A DNA stretch of 64,000 bases from NCBI GenBank assembly GCA_009929735.1, contig RZZU01000004.1, positions 49,034-113,033 on the forward strand. The letters are read 5' to 3'. How positions within the stretch are numbered: the first letter of the stretch is position 1; each line of letters starts with the position of its first letter. This DNA comes from Clostridia bacterium. Lineage in GTDB: Bacteria; Bacillota; Clostridia; Lachnospirales; Anaerotignaceae. Shown piece by piece: positions 55,281-63,904 of this stretch. A program made the position numbers and the translations under genes. The notes below the pieces were generated by a model. The model searched no databases. It was not told the DNA's origin and saw nothing but the letters and a program-made list of their open reading frames with translations.

Positions 55281-56747
55281 CTATAACAAATATCTTTTTA
55301 CAAAGTCCTTAATTTTATCCCTTTCGCACACATTATTGTGCAAAATTGTTCTGTTTTCTATCCCACGAATAGGTTCAGGGATGGAAACGCCGCTTAATTT
55401 TTCTAAAACGTGCATTAACGCAAACGCATCCTCACTGGCATATTTTTCATCCAATGCCATCATAACGTCCTTTGTAAATTTATAGGGGCTTGCTGTGGAA
55501 ACAATGACCATTGGTCTGGTGTCCTTGCTTTCCCCTTTATATTTCTGATATGCCGCATAAGCAACCGCCGTATGGGTATCCATGACATAGCCTGTTTCTC
55601 CAAAAAATTTTTTGATGGCAGCATAAGTTTCTGGTTCCGTTGCAAATTCACCGCTGATTTTCTTTTCTGTAATTTCCACGGAATACTTGCCTTCCTCACT
55701 CAGCTTTGCCATATCCTCTTTTGTGGCTTGCTGCCCTGTCATATGGCATAATAAACGCTCCAAATTGCTGGAAATTAAAATATCCATAGAAGGAGAAACG
55801 GTTACATGGAACTGCCTGTTTCTATCGTAGGTGCCGCTGCAAAAAAAGTCATACAGCACCTTGTTGTCATTAGAGGCACACACGAAATGACCAACAGGAA
55901 GTCCCATTTTCATGGCATACCATCCCGCCAAAATATCCCCAAAATTACCTGTAGGTACCGCAAAATTAATTTCCTCGCCCATGTTTAAAGCTCCCTGCTT
56001 CACAGCGTCCAGATAGGCACGGAAATAATATACAATTTGGGGAATCAAACGACCAATATTGATTGAGTTTGCCGAAGAGAATAAATATCCTTGTCTTGCC
56101 AGCTCCTCGCCCAATTCTTTGTCCGTAAAAATGCTTTTTACCGCACTTTGTGCATCATCGAAATTGCCTAAAATCCCCACAACACAGGTGTTGTCCCCCT
56201 CCTGCGTGGTCATCTGCAATTTTTGGACAGGGCTGACGCCGTCTTCTGGGAAAAATACAATGATTTTTGTTCCTTCAACCCCTGCAAAGCCCTCCAAAGC
56301 CGCTTTTCCTGTATCCCCAGAGGTTGCCGTTAGAATGACGATTTCCTTGTCTATCCCTTCCCTTTTTGCAGCCGTTTTCATGAAATACGGCAAAATAGAC
56401 AATGCCATATCCTTAAAGGCTAACGTTCTGCCATGGTATAATTCCAAAAAGAAAGCGTCCCCCTTTTGTACCAAGGGAGCAATTTCTGCCGTATCAAATT
56501 TTTCATCATAGGCTCCGTCGATACAAGCCCTTAGTTCCTCGTCAGTAAAATCCAAAAACAAGCTTAAAACCTCAAAAGCAAGCTCCCGATAGCTAAGCTT
56601 ACTTAATTCCTCCAAGGATTTCTCCATATGTGGGATTGTTTCAGGTATATAAAGTCCGCCGTCGGGGCAAATCCCTCTCAAAATCGCCTGAGAAGCCGTT
56701 GCCTTTATGGACTGATCTCTTGTTCCGATATATGTCAAGTTCGCCAT
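55281..56747 (-). CDS. thrC: Threonine synthase
   Basis: A 488-residue PLP enzyme that converts O-phosphohomoserine to threonine; it is the long (class II) form. SIKATASQAILRGICPDGGLYIPE start, HGRTLAFKDMALSILPYF (PLP-binding Lys in FKD, about 108), TATSGDTGKAALEG (about 140-153) and PTGNFGDILAGWYAMKMG (about 267-284) are the signatures. AAGGGGTATAAC precedes the ATG. A TTGACA-16-TAAAAT promoter lies about 45 bases upstream, leaving no room for a T-box. Confidence 0.96.
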   Translation of the reverse strand: MANLTYIGTRDQSIKATASQAILRGICPDGGLYIPETIPHMEKSLEELSKLSYRELAFEVLSLFLDFTDEELRACIDGAYDEKFDTAEIAPLVQKGDAFFLELYHGRTLAFKDMALSILPYFMKTAAKREGIDKEIVILTATSGDTGKAALEGFAGVEGTKIIVFFPEDGVSPVQKLQMTTQEGDNTCVVGILGNFDDAQSAVKSIFTDKELGEELARQGYLFSSANSINIGRLIPQIVYYFRAYLDAVKQGALNMGEEINFAVPTGNFGDILAGWYAMKMGLPVGHFVCASNDNKVLYDFFCSGTYDRNRQFHVTVSPSMDILISSNLERLLCHMTGQQATKEDMAKLSEEGKYSVEITEKKISGEFATEPETYAAIKKFFGETGYVMDTHTAVAYAAYQKYKGESKDTRPMVIVSTASPYKFTKDVMMALDEKYASEDAFALMHVLEKLSGVSIPEPIRGIENRTILHNNVCERDKIKDFVKRYLL

Positions 56748-56790
56748 GTTATACCCCTTCTTCCTGATTCTAAAAATTTACGATAGTTCC

Positions 56791-56818
56791 ATTTTACAAA
56801 CTTTTCGTCATTTGTCAA
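56791..56818 (-). promoter_or_regulatory. Promoter of thrC
   Basis: Minus-strand TTGACA (56813-56818), 16 bases, TAAAAT (56791-56796), about 45 bases before the start codon. Confidence 0.65.
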
Positions 56819-56853
56819 CTTAAATATACATTTGTCCTCAATCTACGGACAAA

Positions 56854-58191
56854 TTACTCCCATTTCCAACCCACTGCGTATTTATTTTTTAGCCTTCCGC
56901 CCTGTCTTTTCGCCCAGCCCAGCGGAAAACCGTCTGTGCAAACCAAGGTCCAGCCGTCCTTTCCATCCGCCTCAACGGTTTCTCCTTTCAAATAACGAAT
57001 TACTCTGTCATCCTCCAGAGAGAAATCCACCACATTCGACACCTGATTTTTGGAAAGTCCCATCGCAAAGGCTTGCGAAGGTTCAAAACGCCCTTTTTTC
57101 AGCGTCCCCAGCTGCCAACCTGTGCGCAAAGCACGAAGCCCTTTCACCGAAGGCATTTCAGATGGTAAAAGATACAAGCTTTCTCCAAAAATCTTATATG
57201 TGCCTTGAAGCTTTGTATTCAGCACCTCTTTTTCAAATTCATAAAAAGATGCTAAATCCTTTTCTTTTTCCCCAATTTCCCCATCCAGCATGACTTTTTC
57301 GGCCGTGCCGTTCTTTTGCAAGAGGGCAAGAAAATGCCCTTCCCCCTTTATTTTATGGGGATACAGCCTGGCACAATGGTGCAGCTCACCAATGCCTTCC
57401 GAAAAGCCATATTTTTTCTCAATCGGAACAAGGGAAAAATTCTGATGCCGTTCTAAAAAATCCGCAATGCTTTTTTCATTTTCTTCTACTGCAAACGTAC
57501 AGGTAGAATACAGTATCATGCCACCGGGGCGCAGCATCGTTGCACAAGCCTCCAGAATTTCCCTTTGCTGCTTTTGACAAAACGCAAGCAACTCTTCCTT
57601 CCAGCTTTTGATCATATCGGGCTCCTTACGAAACATTCCCTCGCCCGAACAGGGTGCATCTATTAAAATTTTATCAAAGAACTCTGTAAACCGCTCTGCT
57701 AACCTTTCAGGGGGCTCGCTCATCACAATGCTGTTGCGAATTCCAAACAGCTCCATATTTTTCAACAGTGCCTTTGCTCGCCCTGCACTGATGTCATTGG
57801 CAACCAAAAGGCCCTCTCCCCCAAGCCTTGCGGCTAATTGGGTGGACTTTCCTCCAGGTGCAGCGCAAACATCCAAAACCCGATCACCGCCCGCAATTGG
57901 CAAAATGGCTCCAGGGCACATTGCACTTGGTTCTTGCAAATAATAAAGCCCTGCGTGATAATATGGATGCTTTGCTGGCCGCTCTCCCTCCAAATAATAA
58001 AATCCTTCCTTACACCATGGTACAGGTGTCAGCGAAAAAATATTTTTTTTGGAAAATTCTTCAGGCGCAATCTTCATCGCATTTACACGCAGACCAAAAT
58101 ACCTTGATTCTCTAAAGGAATCTAGATATTTCGGGTATTCATCGCCCAAAAGCTTTTGCATTTTTTCTGTATATTCAATGGGTAATTCCAT
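56854..58191 (-). CDS. RsmF-type rRNA cytosine-C5 methyltransferase
   Basis: A 445-residue NOL1/NOP2/Sun-family enzyme with a C-terminal PUA-like domain. SAM motif DVCAAPGGKSTQLAARL (about 108-124), DAPCSGEGMFRKEP with the first catalytic Cys, and LYSTCTFAVEENE with the second Cys (TCTF). ALRTGWQLGTLKKGRFEPSQAFAM is the RsmF-like C-terminal part. The bound base is probably in 16S rRNA. ATG 58191 follows GGAGGAAAG; the 40 codons upstream are membrane-like but lack a ribosome site and would overlap a divergent promoter area. Confidence 0.9.
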   Translation of the reverse strand: MELPIEYTEKMQKLLGDEYPKYLDSFRESRYFGLRVNAMKIAPEEFSKKNIFSLTPVPWCKEGFYYLEGERPAKHPYYHAGLYYLQEPSAMCPGAILPIAGGDRVLDVCAAPGGKSTQLAARLGGEGLLVANDISAGRAKALLKNMELFGIRNSIVMSEPPERLAERFTEFFDKILIDAPCSGEGMFRKEPDMIKSWKEELLAFCQKQQREILEACATMLRPGGMILYSTCTFAVEENEKSIADFLERHQNFSLVPIEKKYGFSEGIGELHHCARLYPHKIKGEGHFLALLQKNGTAEKVMLDGEIGEKEKDLASFYEFEKEVLNTKLQGTYKIFGESLYLLPSEMPSVKGLRALRTGWQLGTLKKGRFEPSQAFAMGLSKNQVSNVVDFSLEDDRVIRYLKGETVEADGKDGWTLVCTDGFPLGWAKRQGGRLKNKYAVGWKWE

Positions 58192-58383
58192 AGCTTTCCT
58201 CCAATAATTTTCTATCTTTTTAACATCATACTGAAAAACAGCATAGAATACAAGAAATAGCCAAAAAAACATATGAAATCTATACCCTTTTTTATCTTTA
58301 CAAAGAGCCATATCTCGTATAAGATAAATATCGTTACTTTATATTTTATCATTCATTTTTCATTTGAAAAAGGAGGTTGTTAC

Positions 58384-58965
58384 ATGGGAAAAGCAATATG
58401 GAAGCCCGGCACCGTACTATACCCTGTACCCGTTGTTATGGTATCTTGCGGTACGGCGGAAAAAGGGAATATCATTACCGTAGCATGGACGGGAACCGTA
58501 AACAGCGACCCTGCAATGACCTATGTTTCCATCCGTCCCTCACGCCACTCCTTCGATCTGATAAAGAACAACGGGGAGTTTGTCATTAATCTGGTCACCA
58601 AGGACTTAGCTTATGCCTGCGATTTTTGTGGCGTAAAGAGCGGACGGGATATGGATAAATTTAAGGAAATGAACCTAACTGCAAAAAAAGGTGAAAAAGT
58701 AAATGCACCCATCATTTACGAAAGCCCCGTAAACATTGAGTGCAAAGTAAAGGAAATCATTCCTTTGGGTACGCATCATATGTTTTTAGCAGAGGTGGTT
58801 TCCGTTAGCGTCAGCGATGAATATTTAGATGAATCAGGTAAATTTCACTTTAATGAAACTGAGCCTGTCTGTTATTCTCATGGCGCATATTACACCCTTG
58901 GAGAGCAATTGGGAACCTTTGGCTATTCCGTAAAAAAGGCAGAAAAAACCAAGAAAAAGAAATAA
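58384..58965 (+). CDS. Flavin reductase-like protein (FMN split barrel)
   Basis: A 193-residue protein of the flavin reductase/FMN-binding family. VVMVSCGTAEKGNIITVAWTG (about 18-38), MTYVSIRPSRHSFDLI (about 45-60) and FVINLV form the flavin site; DFCGVKSGRD (about 80-89) is the conserved SGRD loop of this clostridial group. Role: FMN-dependent redox transfer, partner unknown. ATG 58384 follows AAAAGGAGG; the earlier in-frame ATG at 58273 lies in the divergent promoter region. Probably cotranscribed with the next small gene. Confidence 0.9.
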   Translation: MGKAIWKPGTVLYPVPVVMVSCGTAEKGNIITVAWTGTVNSDPAMTYVSIRPSRHSFDLIKNNGEFVINLVTKDLAYACDFCGVKSGRDMDKFKEMNLTAKKGEKVNAPIIYESPVNIECKVKEIIPLGTHHMFLAEVVSVSVSDEYLDESGKFHFNETEPVCYSHGAYYTLGEQLGTFGYSVKKAEKTKKKK

Positions 58966-58998
58966 GACAGAAATTGGATTAAAGGGAGGATTTTTAGA

Positions 58999-59232
58999 AT
59001 GTTACAAATCACTGAAGTCAATATCTATTCTATTGATAAAGGCGACGATAGTTGGGCAATCGAAGGCGAAATCTTATTTGAAGATGATTTAGTCTCAGCC
59101 TTTGAAGCAACCTATCTTGCGGATGAAGATGAATTAGAAAGCTTTTCCTTAGAACTGGATTTAAAAGAAGATTATAACATACGTGCATTGAAAAAGCAGA
59201 TTGTAGAAGCCGCAAATGACTTTGAAGACTAA
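58999..59232 (+). CDS. Unknown acidic protein, 77 aa
   Basis: No family recognised. A soluble acidic protein (DEDELESFSLELDLKEDYN in the second half) with beta-like first half, no signal or membrane segment. Start follows AAAGGGAGG. It lies 33 bases after the flavin reductase gene and before the hairpin array. Confidence 0.65.
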   Translation: MLQITEVNIYSIDKGDDSWAIEGEILFEDDLVSAFEATYLADEDELESFSLELDLKEDYNIRALKKQIVEAANDFED

Positions 59233-59238
59233 AAAAAC

Positions 59239-59463
59239 AACCGGCTATTGAAAATCAATAGCCGGTTAAAACTAAAGATAAAGTCAAAACCTTGAGGGCT
59301 TTGCCCGCAAACACCTACAAGGGTTTCGCCCTTGACCCATCTAAAACTGCATAAATTTACAGTTTTAATAAAAATTTTCGGTCTTGCTTTTTTCAAAAAG
59401 CAAGTAGGTTTTTTCATCACTTTTGCTACGCAAAAACGGCTATTGAAAATCAATAGCCGTTTT
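59239..59463. repeat. Hairpin array bounded by two near-identical hairpins
   Basis: Outer hairpins at 59239-59267 and 59433-59463 share an identical 23-base core (5'-CGGCTATTG...CAATAGCCG-3'). Both carry T runs on the minus strand; the second is placed to terminate the phosphoesterase gene. Between them lie four more hairpins: 59296-59306 (GGGC/GCCC), 59318-59334 (CAAGGG/CCCTTG), 59343-59366 (AAAACTG/CAGTTTT) and 59383-59404 (CTTGC.../...GCAAG). The whole block looks like an inserted compound repeat rather than ordinary spacer. Confidence 0.7.
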
Positions 59464-59474
59464 AAAATCCACTT

Positions 59475-60164
59475 CTATAATATTTTTTTTGGGCAAAAAT
59501 CAAGGTAGTCAGCGGAAACCAAATAAAAGTTAATTCCCTCTTTTTCACCCTTTATGCCGCTGTCATGGCTGTTCCTCCCATGCAAATGCCCATATACCAC
59601 CCGTGTTATCGGATACTCTTGGATAATCTCTAAAAAAGCAGAATTTTCTTGCTTGTCGTTCACCGGAGGAAAATGCAGCATTAGCAGTATTTCCTCGGCA
59701 CCCTTTCTCATCGCACTGTCCAAGGAAAGCCGCAGCCTAATCTGCTCTCTTTCATAAAGCTTTTTATCCTGAGCCGTAAAACGGCTGTCATTCGGACACA
59801 GCCAACCCCTTGTGCCACAAATAAATAAATTACCATAAGTATCGCAATCATTTTTCAAAAATCGCATTCCCTCGTATTTTCTCTCTAATTTCGAGGCGGA
59901 CTTCCACCAATAATCATGGTTTCCCTCTAAAAATATTTTTCGTCCTGGTAAGCCCTGAATGATCTCTAAATCAACGGCGGCCTCTTCCTCTTTCATCGCC
60001 CAAGAAATATCCCCGGGCACTAATACAGTATCCTCCGCACAGACTTCCCGCTTCCAGTTTTCTATAATCTTTTCGCTATGACCTTCCCATTGGGTTCCAA
60101 AAATACTCATAGGCTTATTTACCGAAAACCCAAAGTGGAGATCCGCAATCGCAAATAACCCCAT
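59475..60164 (-). CDS. Metallophosphoesterase
   Basis: A 229-residue calcineurin-type phosphoesterase. Metal motifs are IADLHFG (D8, H10), VPGDISWA, EGNHDYWWKS, the LMLHFPPV stretch and YGHLHGR. This group is close to YkuE/YpbG-like proteins; substrate unknown. ATG 60164 is used because AAGGAG lies seven bases before; the frame extends 15 codons further without a ribosome site. It follows the alarmone synthetase gene by about 16 bases and is likely in one operon with it. Confidence 0.9.
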   Translation of the reverse strand: MGLFAIADLHFGFSVNKPMSIFGTQWEGHSEKIIENWKREVCAEDTVLVPGDISWAMKEEEAAVDLEIIQGLPGRKIFLEGNHDYWWKSASKLERKYEGMRFLKNDCDTYGNLFICGTRGWLCPNDSRFTAQDKKLYEREQIRLRLSLDSAMRKGAEEILLMLHFPPVNDKQENSAFLEIIQEYPITRVVYGHLHGRNSHDSGIKGEKEGINFYLVSADYLDFCPKKIL

Positions 60165-60180
60165 GACCTTGCTCCTTTTT

Positions 60181-60972
60181 TTACATCCGATATACCTCTG
60201 CCAATACATTCAGTTTTTCGTTAAATGCCTTCAGCTCATCTATGTCCTCATTATTCCAAATATCAACAAATTCCTTGTTGATTTCATCCATTTCCTCTAA
60301 ATTTGCTTCAAAATGAAGGCTTTGAATATTATCCAAGATATTGGAAACCAAATTGCCCTTAATTTCGTTTAAGCGTTGGGCATTGGTAATTTCCACACGG
60401 ATTGTTGACATTTCCCGATCCAGATGAAAGGCTGCTTCTGCACAAATTCTAAGCCGCTGCTGCAAATTTTCAGGGATATTGCCGCTGTATTTGTATCTTA
60501 AGGAATGCTCCGCCGTTGACCAAAAGTTCATGGCATTGGTACGGATTTGAATTTCCGCCAAAACCTCCTTCGGGCCTAATGCAGTGCTCAGCGGATACCG
60601 AATAATCATATGATAGCTTCGATACCCGCTGGGTTTTGTATTGGTGATGTAATCCCGTTCTTCCACAACCGTCATATCTTTTCTGGAGCGAACCATGTCT
60701 ACAACCTTTTTAATATCCTCAACAAACTGGCATAGAATGCGAATGCCTGCAATATCCTCTATTTTTTCTTCAATTTTCTCAGGCGGAATTTGCTTCTTCC
60801 CGGCTTTTTCCAAAATGCTTGCCGGTTTTTTTAAGCGCCCTGATACCGAGTCAATCGGGGAATATATCCCGAGCTGCCTACATTCCTTGTCTAAACAGCG
60901 AAATTTTAAAAGCAGCTCATCCACAGCCTGTTCATAGGGATATAAAAGCTCTTTCCAGTTGACTATTTCCAC
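60181..60972 (-). CDS. Small alarmone synthetase (RelQ/YjbM type)
   Basis: A 263-residue single-domain (p)ppGpp synthetase with no hydrolase or regulatory domain. EDIAGIRILCQFVEDI, DYITNTKPSGYRSYHMII (GYRSYH signature about 116-121) and EIQIRTNAMNFWSTAEHSLRYKY (143-165) match RelQ. The C-terminal helices may form the tetramer. I start at GTG 60972, seven bases after AGAGG; the ATG at 60990 overlaps that site. Followed by the phosphoesterase gene. Confidence 0.9.
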   Translation of the reverse strand: MEIVNWKELLYPYEQAVDELLLKFRCLDKECRQLGIYSPIDSVSGRLKKPASILEKAGKKQIPPEKIEEKIEDIAGIRILCQFVEDIKKVVDMVRSRKDMTVVEERDYITNTKPSGYRSYHMIIRYPLSTALGPKEVLAEIQIRTNAMNFWSTAEHSLRYKYSGNIPENLQQRLRICAEAAFHLDREMSTIRVEITNAQRLNEIKGNLVSNILDNIQSLHFEANLEEMDEINKEFVDIWNNEDIDELKAFNEKLNVLAEVYRM

Positions 60973-61065
60973 AATAACACCTCTTCTCATCGCATTGACT
61001 TCTATTTTACTTTAAAAGGCTCCTGAATTGTTATAAAACAATATACGAAAACCTTCGATTTTACT

Positions 61066-61596
61066 TCATATTCCGACAAACTCATCTTTGGTCAGTGTGT
61101 ACCATTTTTTGTCCATCAGCATCCCATCATAGCGTCGCTCTGCCTGCCGCTGGAGCCCTTCGAATTGAAATCCACACTTCTCAATCACCCTCTGAGAACG
61201 TAAATTTTCGGTATAATAGCTGACCGAAATGATGCCATACCCTCTTTCAACAAATCCATAAGAAAGAAGTTCTTTCACGGCCTCCGTCATAAATCCCTTC
61301 CCCCAATATGCCTTTCCTAAGGCATACCCAAGCATTCTGGCATCCTCATTGGATCTGGTCGGGTCAGAAATCAAGCCAACTGTACCAATCAACTTTCCAC
61401 TCTGCTTTTCGATCATTGCAAACACATCTTCTTCAGCCAAGAATACATCATTTAGAATCTGCCTTGACTCCTCCAGACTTTCATGAGGCTTCCAACCAGC
61501 ATTTTTCCCAACTTCCTCATCTTTACTATACTCAAAAAAATCATTTGCATCTTCTTGCATTAAATTACGTAATATCATTCGTTGGGTCTCAAGCAT
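61066..61596 (-). CDS. GNAT family N-acetyltransferase (RimJ/RimL-like)
   Basis: A 176-residue acetyltransferase. ETQRMILRNLMQEDANDFFEY start, LGYALGKAYWGKGFMTEAVKELLSYGF holds the acetyl-CoA loop (by position 90-116), and VIEKCGFQFEGLQRQAERRYDGMLMD the C-terminal part, typical of enzymes acting on protein N-termini or antibiotics. Substrate not known. AAAGGAGAGATC precedes the ATG, and a TGATATAAT extended -10 lies about 28 bases upstream. Confidence 0.9.
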   Translation of the reverse strand: MLETQRMILRNLMQEDANDFFEYSKDEEVGKNAGWKPHESLEESRQILNDVFLAEEDVFAMIEKQSGKLIGTVGLISDPTRSNEDARMLGYALGKAYWGKGFMTEAVKELLSYGFVERGYGIISVSYYTENLRSQRVIEKCGFQFEGLQRQAERRYDGMLMDKKWYTLTKDEFVGI

Positions 61597-61690
61597 AATG
61601 ATCTCTCCTTTGCTTCATTATATCACATAGATAACCGTTAATCCATAATATCCCAATGTTAAATTGTTTGCCAAGTCTTTAAAAAACACC

Positions 61691-61719
61691 TTGACAATTC
61701 TTTCCTATAATGGTAGCAT
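61691..61719 (+). promoter_or_regulatory. Promoter of the DUF2325-DUF3793-flavodoxin operon
   Basis: TTGACA (61691-61696), 17 bases, TAGCAT (61714-61719). Just downstream (61727-61746) a perfect TAGTTAG/CTAACTA hairpin sits in the leader, and a GTTAG/CTAAC hairpin in the spacer at 62055-62070. Confidence 0.6.
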
Positions 61720-61770
61720 AGTCACATAGTTAGTTCTTGCTAACTAAATTCTTATTTTCGGAGGTAATTT

Positions 61771-62055
61771 ATGAGCGTTGTTATTGTAGGGGGTCACGAC
61801 CGTATGGTTCGTCAATATATGGATATTTGTAAAAAGTATAATTGCAAGAGTAAGGTTTTTACCCAAATGCCGGGCAATTTCCGCAGTCAAATTGGTCAAG
61901 CAGATTTAATTGTGCTTTTTACCAGTACGGTATCACATATTATGGTTGCCGGAGCAGTTCAAGAAGCAGAGCGCAATCAAATCACTGTTGCGCGTTCTCA
62001 TAGCTCCTCATCTTCTGCGTTACACAAAATTCTTAGTTCTTACTGTCAGGCTTAA
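61771..62055 (+). CDS. DUF2325 domain protein
   Basis: A 94-residue protein with the DUF2325 fold pattern: VVIVGGHDRMVRQY at the start, GNFRSQIGQADLIVLFTSTVSHIM in the centre and RNQITVARSHSSSSSALHKIL at the end. Function unknown; it resembles a nucleotide- or metal-binding Rossmann-like domain. Start follows GGAGGTAA. First gene of a three-gene operon with DUF3793 and flavodoxin, which suggests a redox or metal-stress role (inference). Confidence 0.9.
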   Translation: MSVVIVGGHDRMVRQYMDICKKYNCKSKVFTQMPGNFRSQIGQADLIVLFTSTVSHIMVAGAVQEAERNQITVARSHSSSSSALHKILSSYCQA

Positions 62056-62086
62056 GTTAGCCAAAACTAACAAAGGAGGTTAACAT

Positions 62087-62674
62087 ATGTCTGATTTTGA
62101 ACTGCAGATGCTTTATCATGGTGCCCCAACCCTTTTTGGTATTAAACAGGCAAATCTCTTTTCTTTACCCTTACCTTGCCTGCAAAATCTACAAAATGAA
62201 GTAGCAGCCTATCAAAGACAACTGATGAAAAAGGGGATTTCTTTGCAATATCTGTATTGCTGTGAAAAACGTGTTTTTTTCTTGGTATACAGAAAAGAAA
62301 AATTGCTGAATTATTTCAGCAATGCTGCGATCAAGGCCTTCCTTGTGAAAACAGGCTATCCCCTTACTGTTGATCAGGAATCTTCCCTCGTGGATACTTT
62401 GGCATTTCTTCGCCGTCGTATTCAAAAATGCAATGAATTCCCTCATGAAATCGGCTTTTTTTTAGGATATCCGCCGGAGGATGTTTTTGCCTTCATTGAA
62501 GAGAAGGGCCATAATTATAAGCTCTGCGGTTATTGGAAGGTCTACGGTGACGAAAAAGCCGCCGTAGCAACTTTTCAACAATATACAACTTGTAGAGAAA
62601 CACTTTTACATCAGGCTTCAAAGGGAATTCCAATTCTCTCTATCATAGATTTAGAAGCAAAACAAACATTATAG
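62087..62674 (+). CDS. DUF3793 family protein
   Basis: A 195-residue soluble protein of the DUF3793 family. Hallmarks are HGAPTLFGIKQANLFSLP near the start, a CCEKRVFFLVYRKEKL strand region, FPHEIGFFLGYPPEDVFAFIE (about 122-142, the family's core) and YKLCGYWKVYGDEKAA. Function unknown; commonly seen with flavodoxin or iron-uptake genes in Clostridia. AAAGGAGGTT precedes the ATG. Thirteen bases separate it from the flavodoxin gene. Confidence 0.88.
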   Translation: MSDFELQMLYHGAPTLFGIKQANLFSLPLPCLQNLQNEVAAYQRQLMKKGISLQYLYCCEKRVFFLVYRKEKLLNYFSNAAIKAFLVKTGYPLTVDQESSLVDTLAFLRRRIQKCNEFPHEIGFFLGYPPEDVFAFIEEKGHNYKLCGYWKVYGDEKAAVATFQQYTTCRETLLHQASKGIPILSIIDLEAKQTL

Positions 62675-62686
62675 GAGGTAATTTAA

Positions 62687-63100
62687 ATGAAAAGTGCAGT
62701 TATTTATTGGAGTGGAACAGGTAATACTGAGGTTATGGCAAAAGAAATTGCGCAAGGTATGGGAGCAAATACAGAAATCTTCTCTGTGGATGCTTTTCAT
62801 GGCAGTATTAACGACTACGATAAAATAGCTTTTGGTTGTCCCTCTATGGGCGATGAAGTTTTAGAAGAAGGCGAATTTGAACCTTTCTTCTCCTCCATTG
62901 AAAATAGCCTGAAAGGCAAAAAAATTGCTTTATTCGGCTCCTATGGTTGGGGTGATGGCCAGTGGATGCGTGATTGGTGCACCAGATGCGAAAAATCCGG
63001 CTTAAACCTTTTTAACGAAGGTTTGATTCTCTGTGGATTCCCTGATGCAGATGGTAAAGCCAATTGCTTAAAGCTTGGTCAGGAATTTTCAGCTTATTAA
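62687..63100 (+). CDS. Flavodoxin
   Basis: A 137-residue short-chain flavodoxin that carries electrons through FMN and can replace ferredoxin under iron limitation. The phosphate loop is IYWSGTGNTEVMA (residues about 6-18); the isoalloxazine loops are GCPSMGDEVLEEGEF (about 50-64) and FGSYGWGDGQWM (about 85-96). GGAGGTAATTT precedes the ATG. A terminator follows at 63137-63161. Confidence 0.95.
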   Translation: MKSAVIYWSGTGNTEVMAKEIAQGMGANTEIFSVDAFHGSINDYDKIAFGCPSMGDEVLEEGEFEPFFSSIENSLKGKKIALFGSYGWGDGQWMRDWCTRCEKSGLNLFNEGLILCGFPDADGKANCLKLGQEFSAY

Positions 63101-63136
63101 TAATGATTCCATAAAATTTTCCGACCCTTTTCCTAT

Positions 63137-63161
63137 AAGGCACCTGAATTTCAGGTGCCTT
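63137..63161 (+). terminator. Terminator after the flavodoxin gene
   Basis: AAGGCACCTGA and TCAGGTGCCTT form a perfect 11-base stem around a three-base loop. The T tail (TTTCCC) is short, with more T further on. Confidence 0.8.
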
Positions 63162-63383
63162 TCCCTATTGTGTCTTTTTTTGTATAGAGCCTTCATATCC
63201 TTGTCCGCACGCATACTTAGCATAGGCTTATTGCAAACCCATAAAACAAGAATTTATTGCCTTGACAAAAAAACACAAAAACTTCAGAACAACGTTAAAT
63301 CTTTTAAAATAGTGAATCCTTCACCTTCTGTAGAATTATTATATAGTTAATTCAAATAATGATTCGCTTCAAATTTCCATATT

Positions 63384-63773
63384 TCATAAATCCTTTAGCA
63401 TTCCATGTTTTTCATAATTGGTTTTGCGAATAATATGATTCTCGTCATCAACAAATACAACACTCGGTCTATGTTCTTTTACTTCTTCTGGCGTAAGCTG
63501 AGCATAAGCCATAATAATAATTTTATCACCAACCTGTGCACATCTCGCCGCCGCTCCTTTCAAGCAGATTAAACCTGAACCACGCTCTCCTGCAATTGTA
63601 TATGTTTCAAAACGCTGACCATTATTAATATCAACAATACATACCTTCTCATATTCATAAATACCTGCTGCATCTAATAAATCTTCATCCACTGTGATAC
63701 TTCCAACATAATCGAGTTCCGCCTGTACTACTTTTGCACGATGTATTTTCCCTTTTAACAAAGTAAGGTTCAT
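63384..63773 (-). CDS. panD: Aspartate 1-decarboxylase
   Basis: A 129-residue pyruvoyl enzyme that makes beta-alanine for pantothenate. The proenzyme is cleaved at Gly24-Ser25 ([11 protein letters not shown]), which generates the pyruvoyl group. [15 protein letters not shown] starts it, and [19 protein letters not shown] carries the conserved Tyr-region. panB and panC are not adjacent. GGAAGATGAATCTAAT precedes the ATG. Confidence 0.95.
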   Translation of the reverse strand: MNLTLLKGKIHRAKVVQAELDYVGSITVDEDLLDAAGIYEYEKVCIVDINNGQRFETYTIAGERGSGLICLKGAAARCAQVGDKIIIMAYAQLTPEEVKEHRPSVVFVDDENHIIRKTNYEKHGMLKDL

Positions 63774-63904
63774 ATTAGATTCATCTTCCTTTCATTTCAC
63801 TCAAATTTTAGCTAGTTATCCTGGTAATAAATTAACTCTTGCAACCTTATCATTAAAAATAAATTATAACTCTGGAATCAAATTTACATAATTTAATCGA
63901 AAGA

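Noticed and set aside
56748..56853. T-box or other amino-acid riboswitch before thrC
   Set aside because: The -10 box lies only about 45 bases from the start codon, too close for a T-box, and no AGGGTGGNACCGCG-type sequence was seen.
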